From positions 1,860,001-1,924,000 of the forward strand of contig NZ_JAMZDZ010000001.1 in the NCBI RefSeq assembly GCF_024172085.1: 64,000 nt of DNA. Reading direction: 5' to 3'. The translations under genes were made by a program, and so were the position numbers. The stretch comes from Hamadaea flava. Lineage in GTDB: Bacteria > Actinomycetota > Actinomycetes > Mycobacteriales > Micromonosporaceae. The notes beneath the pieces were generated by a model. It was not told where the DNA came from. It did no database searches and saw nothing but the letters and a program-made list of their open reading frames with translations. Positions 42,554-52,112 of this stretch are shown here, piece by piece (position 1 is the first letter of the stretch; every line of letters starts with the position of its first letter).

Positions 42554-45500
42554 TCACTGACAAAGGACCGTTCTCACCTCTGGTGAGTACGCGGATGTCT
42601 CTATCCAGGTCCCGTATCCGTCCGTCCACCTCGTGACGGCGTGGGTCAGGTAAGCCCTACATTCGTCGTAGTACATCTTCAGCTGAGCGGTGCTCGTGCC
42701 GGCCCGGTACTCCCCGACGGTTCCCCAGTTCTCGATGTTCATCTCCCACATGTTCCACTCGATGATGTCGACGTCGAGCATTCCCAGGATCCGCACGATC
42801 ACCTGGACGTTGAACACCACTCCGTGGCAACTCGCGGTGTTGGTGGCGGAGATCTGGTACCTTTCGTCGCTGACTTTCCGATAACTCGGAGTGCTTGCGA
42901 TCGTCGTGCAACCGCCGGTGTGGGTCGTGGCCCGTGCGGTGTTGGACGGACCACTCTCGAACCAGGCGTTGGCCGCGGTGACCCGGAACTCGTACGTCGT
43001 GTGAATGTTGAGATAGTTCAGCGTGATCCACGTCGACGGCGTCGGGTACATCGTCCTGAGCCATGCCCCGTTGCGGTCCACGTTGCGGTAGTAGACGTAG
43101 TACATTACGTTCGGCGACGGGCTGGACTTCCAGCTCAGGCTGACTGAGTTGTACCTCGCGGCCGCCACGAGATTGGACGGCGGCGCGGGGGTCGGCGGCA
43201 ACGGACGTGCCGTGGCGACGTTGGAAGGGGCGGAGTCGCCGGACAGGTTGGTCGCCCGCAACCGGAAGTCGTAGGTGACTCCGTTGGTCAGCAACGACAC
43301 GGTGTTGGTGCAGCAAGTGGTGACGGGAATGCTGATCCGCTGCCACGCGCCGCCGTTGGCGCGGTACTCGATCCAGTAGTACACATTCGCCGTCGGGCTG
43401 GCCGACCACCGCAACGTCACCCGGCCGTCCCCCGCCTGCGCGGTCAGACCACTCGGCGGCTGCGGCAACGGCGGCATCGGCCGCGCCGTCGCCACGTTCG
43501 ACGGCGTCGAATCACCCGTGATGTTGGTCGCCCGCAACCGGAAGTCGTAGGTGACTCCGTTGGTCAGCAACGACACGGTGTTGGTGCAGCAGATGGTGAC
43601 GGGAATGCTGATCCGCTGCCACGCGCCGCCGTTGGCCCGGTACTCGATCCAGTAGTACACATTCGCCGTCGGGCTGGCCGACCACCGCAACGTCACCCGG
43701 CCGTCCCCCGCCTGCGCGGTCAGACCACTCGGCGGCTGCGGCAACGGCGGCATCGGCCGCGCCGTCGCTACGTTCGACGCCGAACTGTTGCCCGAGGCGT
43801 TGGTGGCCCGTACGCGGAACTCGTACGTCGTGCCGTTGTCGAGCAGCGACACTGTGTTGGTGCAGCAGGTGGTGTCTGGAACGCTGATCCGCCGCCACGC
43901 TCCGCCGGTCGGACGGTACTCGATGAGGTACCAGACGCTGGGCGTAGGACTCGCGGCCCAGCGCAACGTGACCTTGCCGTCACCGGCCTGGGCGCTCAGC
44001 CCGCTCGGGGCCAGCGGCAGCCCACCTATCGACCTCACCTGGATGATGGGCGAAGCCGGTCCCTCACCACCCTGGTTGGACGCGGTGACCTTGAATTCGT
44101 ACTCGTGGTCGTGGACGAGTGGGCCGATCGACACCCACGTCTTCTCGGTCGGCAGACCGAGTTTGATGAACCCGGCCTGCCCAGCCGTCACGTCGCGGTA
44201 ATAGGCCCAGTAGTAGAAGTCGCCCGCGGCGGGCGGATCCCAGTCCAGGTCGACGTAACCGTCCCCGGCGGCCTGGCCGGTGAGGTTGCGAGGCGCTGCC
44301 GGTGGGGCGTACGCCGAGACCGCCTGGATCGGGTCGGACAGCGGCCCGGGTCGGCCGTTGGTGGCGCCCACCTTGAACTCGTACCGGCTGTTGTGGGTCA
44401 AGTAGCTGACCGTGAAGGTGCAGCACGTCGTCACCGGCAACCCGATCTTCGTGAACGACGTCTCGCCCGCCGTCACGTCCCGTTGGTAGACGTCGTACCA
44501 GTGAGGTCCGTTGGCCGGCTCGCTCCAGGTGAGGACGATCGTGCCGTCCGGCTTCGGTGTCGCGGTCAGCCCGGTCACCTTGCCCGGCAAGGGCTTCTGC
44601 GGCGTGGCGCGCACGAGGTTGGTCGGCGCCGACTCGCCACCCTGGCCGGTCGCGGTGAGGGTGAACTCGTACTCGGCACCGTTGTCGAGATATCCGATCG
44701 ACACGGTGCAGCAATCGGCTACTGGCCAGGGCAGCGGCGTGGTCACGGTCTCGCCTGCGGTCACGTTGCGCCGATACACCCGATACCAGACGGACGGAGT
44801 GGGGCTGGCCGTCCAGGTCAGGGTCACCATGCCGTCGCCTGCGGCCGCTGTGAGTCCCGTGGGTGGCTGCGGCACCGGATACCGTGAGACGGCCCGCGCG
44901 GTGTTCGACGGCGGGCTCTCGCCGCCGCGGTTGGTGGCCGACACCTGGAACTCGTACTCATGCCCGTGCATCAGGTACTGGGCCGTCATCGTGCAGCACT
45001 GCACGACCGGAGACGGCAGCTCGGTGGGGGCGCTCTCGCCTGCGGTGACGTCACGCTGATAGACCTTGTACCAGACGTTGGGCGCGGGGGGATGCCAGTC
45101 GAGCCTGATGGTCCCGTCCGGGTTCGCGGCAGCGGTCAGGCCGGTCGGCGGGCCGGGCGGCTGGGTCCGGGCGGTCGCGCCGGCCGGTGTGGAGTCCGGG
45201 CCGATGCCGGTGCTGGTGAACGCCGCGACGGTGAACTCGTATGTGTGTCCTTCCTGCAGGCCGTTCGCGATGGCGGTCGTGCCGGTGATCTTCTCGCTGC
45301 GCCGGGTGAAGGTGGTCTCGCCCTCGCTCACGTCACGTTGCGAGATCAGATACCGGACGTCCGGCTCGGGCACTGCAGTCCAGGTCAGCTTGATCGTGCC
45401 GTCATCAAGCGAAGCGGCCGTCAGGCCGGTGGGCGCATTCGTGGGACGCTGCTCGACGAACACTGACAAGTTGGGGGCACCAACGAGATCGGTCAGCCGA

Positions 45501-48061
45501 TCCCGCGTCGCCGCCAGCCGCAGGGCTTCCTGAATCTCGGCGATCGTGTACGCCGGGTGAGCGTCGAGGATGAGTGCGACGACGCCGGCCACGTGCGGTG
45601 CGGCCATCGACGTGCCGGTGAGCACCTTGGGCGGGAAGAGCGCGTCCGTGGCGTAGTCCGCGGATGGAATGTCGGTTCCCGGTGCCCAGATGTCGATGCA
45701 CGCCCCGTAGTTGCTCGAGGGGTCGCGCGACAGGAGTTTGTTCATGTTGCCGACGGTGATGACATCGTCCGACTGGTAGACCTTGTCGGAGTGCGCGGGT
45801 GCCACGTCGCACGCGTCGTCGGCTGCCTGCTGCCCAGAACGGCGGTTGCCGGCCGCGACCACGACCGGAATGCCGCTGGCGGTGGCGTCGCGTACCGCCC
45901 GATCCATGCTGGTGCGGCCCGAACCGGCGAACGCCCCGAGGCTCATGTTGATCACTGCCGGCCGCTGAACGGAGGCGATGACCCACCGCACTCCGCGTTC
46001 GACGGAGGACGCGGTGGACTTGACCTTGAACTTGCCGTCCACTGGGTCGACATAGCAGTAGAACACCCGCACCGGGTGCAGCTGAACGTCTTTCGCGACG
46101 CCCCACTGCGTACCGCCGATGATGCCCGCGACGTGCGTACCGTGGCCCGAGCAGTCCTCGGTGTCCGTCGTGGAGGGATTGCCGGTGGTGTTGATGCCGT
46201 TGCCGATGCGCCCGCCGAAGTCGGCCTGCGTCGACCTGATCCCCGTGTCGAGCACGTACGCGTGCACCCCGGTGGCGACGTTCGGATAGTGGTAGCGGCC
46301 GTCCAGCGGCAACGTCCGTTGGTCGATGTGATCCAGACCCCACGGTGCTCCCTGCTGTTCGCCTCCTGCGCTGGCGGCCAGTTCGATCTCACGATCTTGT
46401 TCGACGTCCTCCACGTCCGGATGCCCGGCGAGATCGATCGCCTGCCGCTCGGTCAGCGTCGCGGAGAACACCAGCGACCGGTCGGGAAAGAAATCGCTGA
46501 CCGTGCCCCCGGTCTGCGCCACCAGCTCACGAGCCACGGCCTCCACCCCACGCCCGCGTGCCGCGGCGTCGGTCTTGAGCCCGATGATGTACCGGCCCGG
46601 CAGCGACTCGGGCAGGTTCGCCAGCCGGATCACGGTGGCGTCGCGTTGCGCCTGCGGCACCACCGCGACTGTGGCCGAGAACGCTCCCTCGCCGACCGAG
46701 TTCGCGGCGGTAACCGAGAACTCGTATCGGTGGCCGCTGATCAGCCCAGTGATGTCGGCCGACGGCTGCGTCACCGGCTGCGGCTGACGAGCCGCATGCG
46801 TCTGACCGTTGGTCACGTCGCGCCGGTGGACGAAATACCTGGGGGCTCCGTTGACCGCGGGCCACGTGAGGTGGACGACGCCGGCGGCGTCGGAGGTGGC
46901 GGTCAGCCCCAGAGGCGCCGCCGGCAAGGAGGAAGGATCCGGCTGGAGCCGGGGCCAATCCAGTTCGACGAACCGCGGCCGGTAGAGGTGGGCGTCGGCG
47001 TAGTTGTCGGCATTGTCGAGACTGTTGACGTCGTACGACATCAGCAGCTTGCCCGACCGCGCCAAGTCGGGATGCAGCCGTGCGGTGTACACGATCTTCT
47101 GCGTACCGGGCTGCTGTTCCGGCGCGGTCAGCAGCTGTACCGGCCCAGCGAACGAGCCGGTCGGCGACGTCGCCGTGTACGCCACGAACTGCGGGTCGAA
47201 CACAGCGTTGGTCTCCTGCGTCACCAGCACGTACTGGCCGCCGACCTTCTGTACTGCAAAGGAGTTGCCGACGCCGCTCATCACACGCGTCGCCTCGGCT
47301 TCGGCGCCGGACCACCCGGTCCCCGTCCAGTACTGCCAGGCTGCGCCCAAACCGCCGGCCGGAGCCCGGGCGATGTGCGCGAACTTCATTCCGGCCAACC
47401 CGGAAGACGTGCCGTAGATGTAGGTGTAGGAGCCGTCGCCGAGCAGCGCCGAACCCCACTGGATCGACCGGCCCACCGGCAGATCGATCAGCGAGGTCTG
47501 GGTGAGGCCGGGCAGCGCGAAGGTGGCCAGCGACGTACCCATCAGCTCCACGTCGAGGCTGCCAGCGCCGAACCGGCGGAAGCGGTTGTACAGCACCTTC
47601 AACACACCGGACTCCACGACCGCGTCGCCGACCCACGCGAACTCGCCTTCCGACGCGGGCTTCACCAGCGTCTCCGGAAAGGCGGCCGACCCACCGTGCA
47701 GCGTGACGGCGAGCGTGGCACCGTCCTGCACCACCATGGTGTTGTTCACCATCGGCGCGCCGTCCGGCCGGGTGCCGTCGGCGTTGACCGTGCCGAGAAA
47801 CGTGTCCGAGAACAGCCACGCCACACGGCCGTCGGGCAGCAGCACCGACACCGTGCCGTCCCCACCGGTCCAATGCCCGCCCGCGTCCCCGTACTCGGTG
47901 AACATGGAGCTCACCTGAGCGGCCGTCATCCCACCGGCGGGAACGCTGGCCGCCGCCGGCCCCGCTGCGCCAGCGATCACCACGACGGCCGTCGTCGACG
48001 CCGACAGCAAGGCGCAGACCGCGGCCGCAAAGCGGCGCAGCCTCCGATTCAGTCTCCTCAT
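42554..48061 (-). CDS. Secreted subtilisin-like (S8) protease with propeller-like N-domain and ten fibronectin III units
   Basis: 1835 residues. A signal peptide ends near residue 38 (FAAAVCALLS core, PAAA). Residues 45-372 form a strand-rich domain of the DUF4185/DUF5005 type (GRVAWLFSDTFLG, MVNNTMVV, VAYTATSPTGSF). One fibronectin III unit covers 378-470. A protease inhibitor I9-like propeptide lies at 488-562. The S8 catalytic domain has Asp605 (YVLDTGIRS), His640 (GHGTHVAG), AAGN at 736-739 and Ser818 (GTSMAAPHVAG). Nine fibronectin III units of about 92 residues follow to about 1705, then a Cys-containing C-terminal domain. The propeptide lies inside the chain rather than at the N-terminus, which is unusual. 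A two-component system and a membrane protein lie upstream. Confidence 0.9.
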   Translation of the reverse strand: MRRLNRRLRRFAAAVCALLSASTTAVVVIAGAAGPAAASVPAGGMTAAQVSSMFTEYGDAGGHWTGGDGTVSVLLPDGRVAWLFSDTFLGTVNADGTRPDGAPMVNNTMVVQDGATLAVTLHGGSAAFPETLVKPASEGEFAWVGDAVVESGVLKVLYNRFRRFGAGSLDVELMGTSLATFALPGLTQTSLIDLPVGRSIQWGSALLGDGSYTYIYGTSSGLAGMKFAHIARAPAGGLGAAWQYWTGTGWSGAEAEATRVMSGVGNSFAVQKVGGQYVLVTQETNAVFDPQFVAYTATSPTGSFAGPVQLLTAPEQQPGTQKIVYTARLHPDLARSGKLLMSYDVNSLDNADNYADAHLYRPRFVELDWPRLQPDPSSLPAAPLGLTATSDAAGVVHLTWPAVNGAPRYFVHRRDVTNGQTHAARQPQPVTQPSADITGLISGHRYEFSVTAANSVGEGAFSATVAVVPQAQRDATVIRLANLPESLPGRYIIGLKTDAAARGRGVEAVARELVAQTGGTVSDFFPDRSLVFSATLTERQAIDLAGHPDVEDVEQDREIELAASAGGEQQGAPWGLDHIDQRTLPLDGRYHYPNVATGVHAYVLDTGIRSTQADFGGRIGNGINTTGNPSTTDTEDCSGHGTHVAGIIGGTQWGVAKDVQLHPVRVFYCYVDPVDGKFKVKSTASSVERGVRWVIASVQRPAVINMSLGAFAGSGRTSMDRAVRDATASGIPVVVAAGNRRSGQQAADDACDVAPAHSDKVYQSDDVITVGNMNKLLSRDPSSNYGACIDIWAPGTDIPSADYATDALFPPKVLTGTSMAAPHVAGVVALILDAHPAYTIAEIQEALRLAATRDRLTDLVGAPNLSVFVEQRPTNAPTGLTAASLDDGTIKLTWTAVPEPDVRYLISQRDVSEGETTFTRRSEKITGTTAIANGLQEGHTYEFTVAAFTSTGIGPDSTPAGATARTQPPGPPTGLTAAANPDGTIRLDWHPPAPNVWYKVYQRDVTAGESAPTELPSPVVQCCTMTAQYLMHGHEYEFQVSATNRGGESPPSNTARAVSRYPVPQPPTGLTAAAGDGMVTLTWTASPTPSVWYRVYRRNVTAGETVTTPLPWPVADCCTVSIGYLDNGAEYEFTLTATGQGGESAPTNLVRATPQKPLPGKVTGLTATPKPDGTIVLTWSEPANGPHWYDVYQRDVTAGETSFTKIGLPVTTCCTFTVSYLTHNSRYEFKVGATNGRPGPLSDPIQAVSAYAPPAAPRNLTGQAAGDGYVDLDWDPPAAGDFYYWAYYRDVTAGQAGFIKLGLPTEKTWVSIGPLVHDHEYEFKVTASNQGGEGPASPIIQVRSIGGLPLAPSGLSAQAGDGKVTLRWAASPTPSVWYLIEYRPTGGAWRRISVPDTTCCTNTVSLLDNGTTYEFRVRATNASGNSSASNVATARPMPPLPQPPSGLTAQAGDGRVTLRWSASPTANVYYWIEYRANGGAWQRISIPVTICCTNTVSLLTNGVTYDFRLRATNITGDSTPSNVATARPMPPLPQPPSGLTAQAGDGRVTLRWSASPTANVYYWIEYRANGGAWQRISIPVTTCCTNTVSLLTNGVTYDFRLRATNLSGDSAPSNVATARPLPPTPAPPSNLVAAARYNSVSLSWKSSPSPNVMYYVYYRNVDRNGAWLRTMYPTPSTWITLNYLNIHTTYEFRVTAANAWFESGPSNTARATTHTGGCTTIASTPSYRKVSDERYQISATNTASCHGVVFNVQVIVRILGMLDVDIIEWNMWEMNIENWGTVGEYRAGTSTAQLKMYYDECRAYLTHAVTRWTDGYGTWIETSAYSPEVRTVLCQ
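43247..43779. repeat. Two near-identical adjacent fibronectin III units
   Basis: 43247-43503 and 43523-43779 are almost identical at DNA level, offset 276 bp (92 codons). This indicates recent duplication or gene conversion in the protease gene. Confidence 0.75.
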
Positions 48062-48297
48062 TGCCGAAGCATGGAGATCGGCTGCTTCAGATCGGCTTCA
48101 CCGGCGCTTCACGGTCACGGGCAGGGCACGAGATCGCGACCGAACCCTCGGCCAAGGGCGGTATGAACGTCGGCTGGATCGAGAACGGCGATCGGATCAA
48201 GGTCAAAGGCGTCGGTCAACCTCGCGGTCGCCGAGCGGCAGATCCGCAAGCGGCCCCGCCGTGGTACCCCCGCGGCGCCGGTCCGGGCGCCACTGCC

Positions 48298-48723
48298 ATG
48301 ACCGGCCGGATCACGCCGGGCAATGGGATCCCCGGCTACGAGCTCCGGCTGGAGGGACACCCCGACAACCATTGGTACGACAGGGATTCCGGCCTGACCA
48401 TTCACCACGAGAGCGACAGCACCACCGCGCTACGCAGCCCAGGACTCGACCAGGCGGCCCTCCACGGAGTCCTCGCCCGCGTGCGCGACCTTGGCGCCGC
48501 CCTGATCTCGGTCACGACCGGACGAGGCGCACGCCGGTCGCGAGCAGCCAGACGAGCCAGGCGGCGAACCCTAGGAGCCCGACGAAGATCAGCGGCGAGC
48601 CGTCGGCGATCGCGAGGTTGCCGAGCCCCACGGCGAGCAGCAGGCTCGCGCCCACCAGGCCCAGCAGGCGCTGCCAAGCCGGAGTCAGCCCACTCGCGTG
48701 CGCGGCCAGGGCCGCGCCGATGA
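48298..48723 (+). CDS. Small hypothetical protein with doubtful C-terminus
   Basis: From ATG 48298 the first 75 residues, especially YELRLEGHPDNHWYDRDSG and LHGVLARVRDLGAALISVT, match the look of an 80-residue protein common in actinobacteria. After this the frame becomes Arg-rich and runs antisense into the convergent membrane gene, so the original stop has probably been lost. Function unknown. Confidence 0.5.
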   Translation: MTGRITPGNGIPGYELRLEGHPDNHWYDRDSGLTIHHESDSTTALRSPGLDQAALHGVLARVRDLGAALISVTTGRGARRSRAARRARRRTLGARRRSAASRRRSRGCRAPRRAAGSRPPGPAGAAKPESAHSRARPGPRR

Positions 48724-49207
48724 AGGTGGTGCCGAGCATCGGCAGCGCCAGCGCGAACGCCGCCGCGTGAGCCCGCCAGACGAACTCGAGCGCGGGCGTC
48801 GGCTCGGCGAGCCCGCCGGCGGAAAGCGCGAGCCCGATCTGCAGGACGTTGACAAACACGAAGATGGCCGACAGCGTCGCGCCAGCGGCCAAGGCGAGGC
48901 GCGACCAGTCGGCGCCCGCTCCGCCGCGCCGCTCCACGAGGCCGTACAGGCCCGTCACGAACACGAGCAGCAGCGGCAGGTACAGGGCCACCAGACCGGA
49001 CGCGATCGCGACCGAGTCGCGGTTGGACGCGTAGTAGGCCAGCACTTCCTCGATCGGAGCGCCGTAGCTCGGCGCGCCCGTTACCGCGAACACCGCGTTC
49101 TCCATCACCACCGACACCACGAACGCGATCGCCGCGGCGCCGACGAGCCGGCCTCGAACGAACCAACTGCGGGCTTGCGTGGTGGCGGTGTTCTGCGGTG
49201 ATCTCAT
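48512..49207 (-). CDS. Hypothetical membrane protein
   Basis: A 231-residue protein with six hydrophobic helices. VVSVVMENAVFAVTGAPSYG and EEVLAYYASNRDSVAIASG form an external loop after helix 1. WRAHAAAFALALPMLGTTF is a later helix. The family resembles small DUF4386-like membrane proteins but I cannot confirm it. It is divergent from the kinase gene starting at 49559. Confidence 0.68.
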   Translation of the reverse strand: MRSPQNTATTQARSWFVRGRLVGAAAIAFVVSVVMENAVFAVTGAPSYGAPIEEVLAYYASNRDSVAIASGLVALYLPLLLVFVTGLYGLVERRGGAGADWSRLALAAGATLSAIFVFVNVLQIGLALSAGGLAEPTPALEFVWRAHAAAFALALPMLGTTFIGAALAAHASGLTPAWQRLLGLVGASLLLAVGLGNLAIADGSPLIFVGLLGFAAWLVWLLATGVRLVRS

Positions 49208-49558
49208 CTCTTACTCCTTCGTTTCAGTCGGATGGCGGGTTGTCGAGCAGGTTCGGGGGTTTTCCTTCGGATGGTCATCGGTTCTTCTTTCGATAGAAGC
49301 GGTCCCTCCGCCGGAGTGGCGGCAGGATGTACCGAGGCCGCGCCCACCTGGACGAGCACATCGCCTCGACCGGGCAGCGGTAGCCCGACCTCGGACGACT
49401 CTTCTTTGGCTGTCCGTCCCCATGATGTGGAACAGATTGCTGGAGCCGCCGGATACGCCGCTACGAACCGAGGTCGAAGGCGGCGGGCCGAAGGTCTACA
49501 CCGTGGGTTCGACTTTGGTCGGATGCCATGGGGCCTGGACCGGCCGTACCCTTTGATC

Positions 49559-50788
49559 ATGATGGCCCCGGCGGACCCGCAGGATGGGAGCCCGCCACCG
49601 GCGGGCGTGATCAGCGATGCTGACCACGACCCGGTACGCCCGGCCGGGCCCACGGCGCGCGGCCGGCTGGTCGACGCCGCGTGTTTCCTGCTGGCCGTTG
49701 GCGTGGTGGTGCTGACCCTGGCCGACAGCCGCGGGCAGCACATCGCGCCGGTCCCGCTCACCGTCGACCTCATCCTCGGCGGCCTGTGCAGTCTGGGGGT
49801 GTGGCTGCGCCGGCGCTGGCCGGTCGGCCTCGCCGTGGCCGCGGGTCTGGTCAGCGTCTACGCGACGTCCGCCGGGGGCGCGGCGCTCATCGCGCTATTC
49901 ACCGTCGCGGTGCACCGGCGCTTCGCGGTGGTCGCCCCGATCGCGGCTGGGTGCGCGCTCGTACCGTTCCTGACGCTGCTGGTCCGCCCGGACGTCCCGG
50001 TCGGGTCCCCGTCGGAGATCGTGCTGGGCGTCGTCTTCGGCGTCGCGGTGCTCGCCTGGGGCATGTTTGTACGGGCCCGACGCCAGTCGTTGCGGGAGCG
50101 GGCTGGGCGGGTCGAGGCCGAACAGGAACTGCGGGTCGCCGAAGCCCGCCAGGGCGAACGCAACCGGATCGCCCGGGAGATGCACGACGTGCTCGCCCAC
50201 CGCCTGTCCCTGCTGAGCCTGCACGCCGGGGCGCTGGAGCTACGCCCCGACGCCGCGCCCGACGAGGTCGCCCGCGCCGCCGGGGTGGTCCGCGACAGCG
50301 CCTACCAAGCGCTGGAGGACCTTCGGGCGGTGATCGGCGTCCTCCGCACCGGTGTCGACCGGTCCGACGAGACGCCAGAACGGCCGCAGCCCACCCTGGC
50401 CGACCTCCCCGACCTCGTCGACCAATCGCGGCGCGCCGGGATGCGGGCACGGCTCGACTGGCAGACCGACCCGCTTTCCGCCGTACCGACTGGTGTGGGG
50501 CGCAGCGCGTACCGGATCGTGCAAGAAGGGCTGACCAACGCCCGCAAGCACGCCCCCGACGGCGAGGTGGCCGTCACCGTCCGGGCAACTCCGGGCGACG
50601 GCGTAACCGTCGAGATCCGCAACCCGTGTCCGATGGGGACCGGCGGCGGTACCGCAATTCCCGGCGCTGGCATCGGTCTCATCGGGCTCACCGAACGGGC
50701 CGCCCTCGCCGGCGGACGCCTCGAACACGGACCCACCCCGGCCGGTGAGTTCCGGCTCTGGGTCTGGCTACCGTGGCCTACCCTCTGA
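49559..50788 (+). CDS. Sensor histidine kinase (NarL-pair type)
   Basis: A 409-residue kinase. Residues 30-165 have four to six hydrophobic helices and no large sensor domain. RNRIAREMHDVLAHRLSLL holds the phosphorylated His, NARKHAP is the N box and GIGLIGLTERAALAGG the G box. ATG 49559 and 49562 are both possible and no ribosome site is seen. TACCCT lies 6 nt upstream, which would suit a leaderless start. The response regulator gene begins 53 bp later. Confidence 0.9.
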   Translation: MMAPADPQDGSPPPAGVISDADHDPVRPAGPTARGRLVDAACFLLAVGVVVLTLADSRGQHIAPVPLTVDLILGGLCSLGVWLRRRWPVGLAVAAGLVSVYATSAGGAALIALFTVAVHRRFAVVAPIAAGCALVPFLTLLVRPDVPVGSPSEIVLGVVFGVAVLAWGMFVRARRQSLRERAGRVEAEQELRVAEARQGERNRIAREMHDVLAHRLSLLSLHAGALELRPDAAPDEVARAAGVVRDSAYQALEDLRAVIGVLRTGVDRSDETPERPQPTLADLPDLVDQSRRAGMRARLDWQTDPLSAVPTGVGRSAYRIVQEGLTNARKHAPDGEVAVTVRATPGDGVTVEIRNPCPMGTGGGTAIPGAGIGLIGLTERAALAGGRLEHGPTPAGEFRLWVWLPWPTL

Positions 50789-50840
50789 TCGCGGCCAGGG
50801 TCGGTCCGTGGCCCGGCTGGGCAGAGAGAAGGAGCCCAAC

Positions 50841-51503
50841 GTGAACGCAGCGGTGCGGGTCCTCGTCGTCGACGACGACCCGCTCGTGCGGGCCGGCCTG
50901 GCGATGGTCATCGGCGGCTCGCCCGACCTGACCGTGGTGGGCGAGGCCGGTGACGGAAGCGAAGTAGCCGCCGCTGTCGACGCCTACGCCCCGGACGTGG
51001 TGCTGATGGACATCCGCATGCCCACCCTCGACGGCCTCGCCGCCACCGAACAGCTGCGTGCCCGACCCGACCCACCCGAGGTCATCGTCCTGACCACCTT
51101 CGACGCCGACGAGCACGTCCTGCGCGCGCTGCGCGCCGGGGCCAGCGGCTTCCTGCTCAAGCACACCCCACCCGCCGAGATCCTGCGCGCGATCACGCGG
51201 GTCGCAGCCGGCGAACCCATCCTGTCGCCGACCGTGACCCGACAGCTCATCGCCCACCTCAGCGACACCGGCGCCGCCGCCAGGCAACGGCACGCCACCA
51301 CCGCGCTGGATCAGCTCAGCGAACGCGAACGCGAGGTCGCCATCGCCGTCGGGCGGGGCAAGTCCAACGCCGAGATCGCGGGCGAGCTGTTCATGAGCGT
51401 GGCCACCGTGAAAGCCCACATCTCCCGCATACTCACCAAACTCAATCTCAACAACCGTACCCAGATCGCCCTACTCGCCCACGACGCCAGCCTCACCAGC
51501 TGA
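50841..51503 (+). CDS. NarL/LuxR-type response regulator
   Basis: A 220-residue protein. The receiver domain has VLVVDDDPLVRAGL, the phospho-acceptor in VVLMDIRMPTLDG and the Lys in GFLLKHTPP. LSEREREVAIAVGRGKSNAEI and VATVKAHISRILTKLNL form the LuxR helix-turn-helix. GTG 50841 is preceded by AAGGAG, 6 nt away. It works with the upstream kinase. The target genes are not evident; the membrane gene at 48512-49207 is a candidate. Confidence 0.93.
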   Translation: MNAAVRVLVVDDDPLVRAGLAMVIGGSPDLTVVGEAGDGSEVAAAVDAYAPDVVLMDIRMPTLDGLAATEQLRARPDPPEVIVLTTFDADEHVLRALRAGASGFLLKHTPPAEILRAITRVAAGEPILSPTVTRQLIAHLSDTGAAARQRHATTALDQLSEREREVAIAVGRGKSNAEIAGELFMSVATVKAHISRILTKLNLNNRTQIALLAHDASLTS

Positions 51504-51522
51504 CACCGGAAGCCTTCTGGCA

Positions 51523-51547
51523 CCCGCCCGCACCCGGCGTGGGCGGG
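51523..51547 (+). terminator. Terminator hairpin after the two-component operon
   Basis: CCCGCCC (51523-51529) pairs with GGGCGGG (51541-51547) around an 11-nt loop, 20 bp after the stop. Confidence 0.55.
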
Positions 51548-51746
51548 CGAGCCGACCCGCTGGCCGGCGAGCCGGCCCTTCGCGGCTCAGGATGGCTCGT
51601 GACTCAGCATGTGCCCGAGGGCGCGGGCACGGGTTCACCTAGTTGATTGGACGCCGTCAACACAAACGATGTTCGCTTGAGTGGTTCGCGACCTCGGCCG
51701 GGTTCGGAGCGCCTCACCACGCGCGCTCCTTGCAGCCACTAACCGA

Positions 51747-51776
51747 TTGACTACATATAGAGATAGTCTTTATATT
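51747..51776 (+). promoter_or_regulatory. Leaderless promoter of padR (second PadR)
   Basis: TTGACT (51747-51752), an 18-bp spacer and TATATT (51771-51776) are followed by six bases and the GTG start at 51783. The AT-rich spacer, ATATAGAGATAGTCTTTATAT, has ATATA/TATAT arms that could be the PadR operator. Confidence 0.65.
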
Positions 51777-51782
51777 GCGTAC

Positions 51783-52103
51783 GTGTCGATCCGTGAACCC
51801 ACGTTCTTCATTCTGACCGCGCTGGCGAAGGAGCCGCTGCACGGCTACGGCATCATCAGGACCGTCGACGAACTCTCCGAGGGGCGGGTAAAGCTGCAGG
51901 CGGGCACGCTCTACGCCGCCCTGGACCGCCTCTCTGGTGAGGGACACGTGTTCCTCGACCGCGAGGAGGCCGTCGATGGCCGACTCCGCCGGTATTACCG
52001 ACTCACCGATGGCGGCAGGGCGCTGCTCACCGCCGAGGTGGAATTGCTCCGCAAGAACGCGTCTCTCGCCGCAGCGCGGCTGCGCCCGATTCCGGCTATG
52101 TAG
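51783..52103 (+). CDS. PadR-family transcriptional regulator
   Basis: A 106-residue PadR protein: FFILTALAKEPLHGYGIIR opens the winged helix, LQAGTLYAALDRLSGEGHV is the recognition helix and DGRLRRYYRLTDGGRALL the wing. The C-terminal helix is short. The GTG start follows a strong leaderless promoter. The membrane-protein gene starts 9 bp after the stop and is probably co-transcribed, as in many PadR modules. Confidence 0.9.
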   Translation: MSIREPTFFILTALAKEPLHGYGIIRTVDELSEGRVKLQAGTLYAALDRLSGEGHVFLDREEAVDGRLRRYYRLTDGGRALLTAEVELLRKNASLAAARLRPIPAM

Positions 52104-52112
52104 GGGCTGAAC

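Noticed and set aside
45557-48166. Long open frame antisense to the protease gene
   Set aside because: Its length comes from the strong third-position G/C bias of the protease gene. The product is Arg/His/Gly-rich without recognisable domains.
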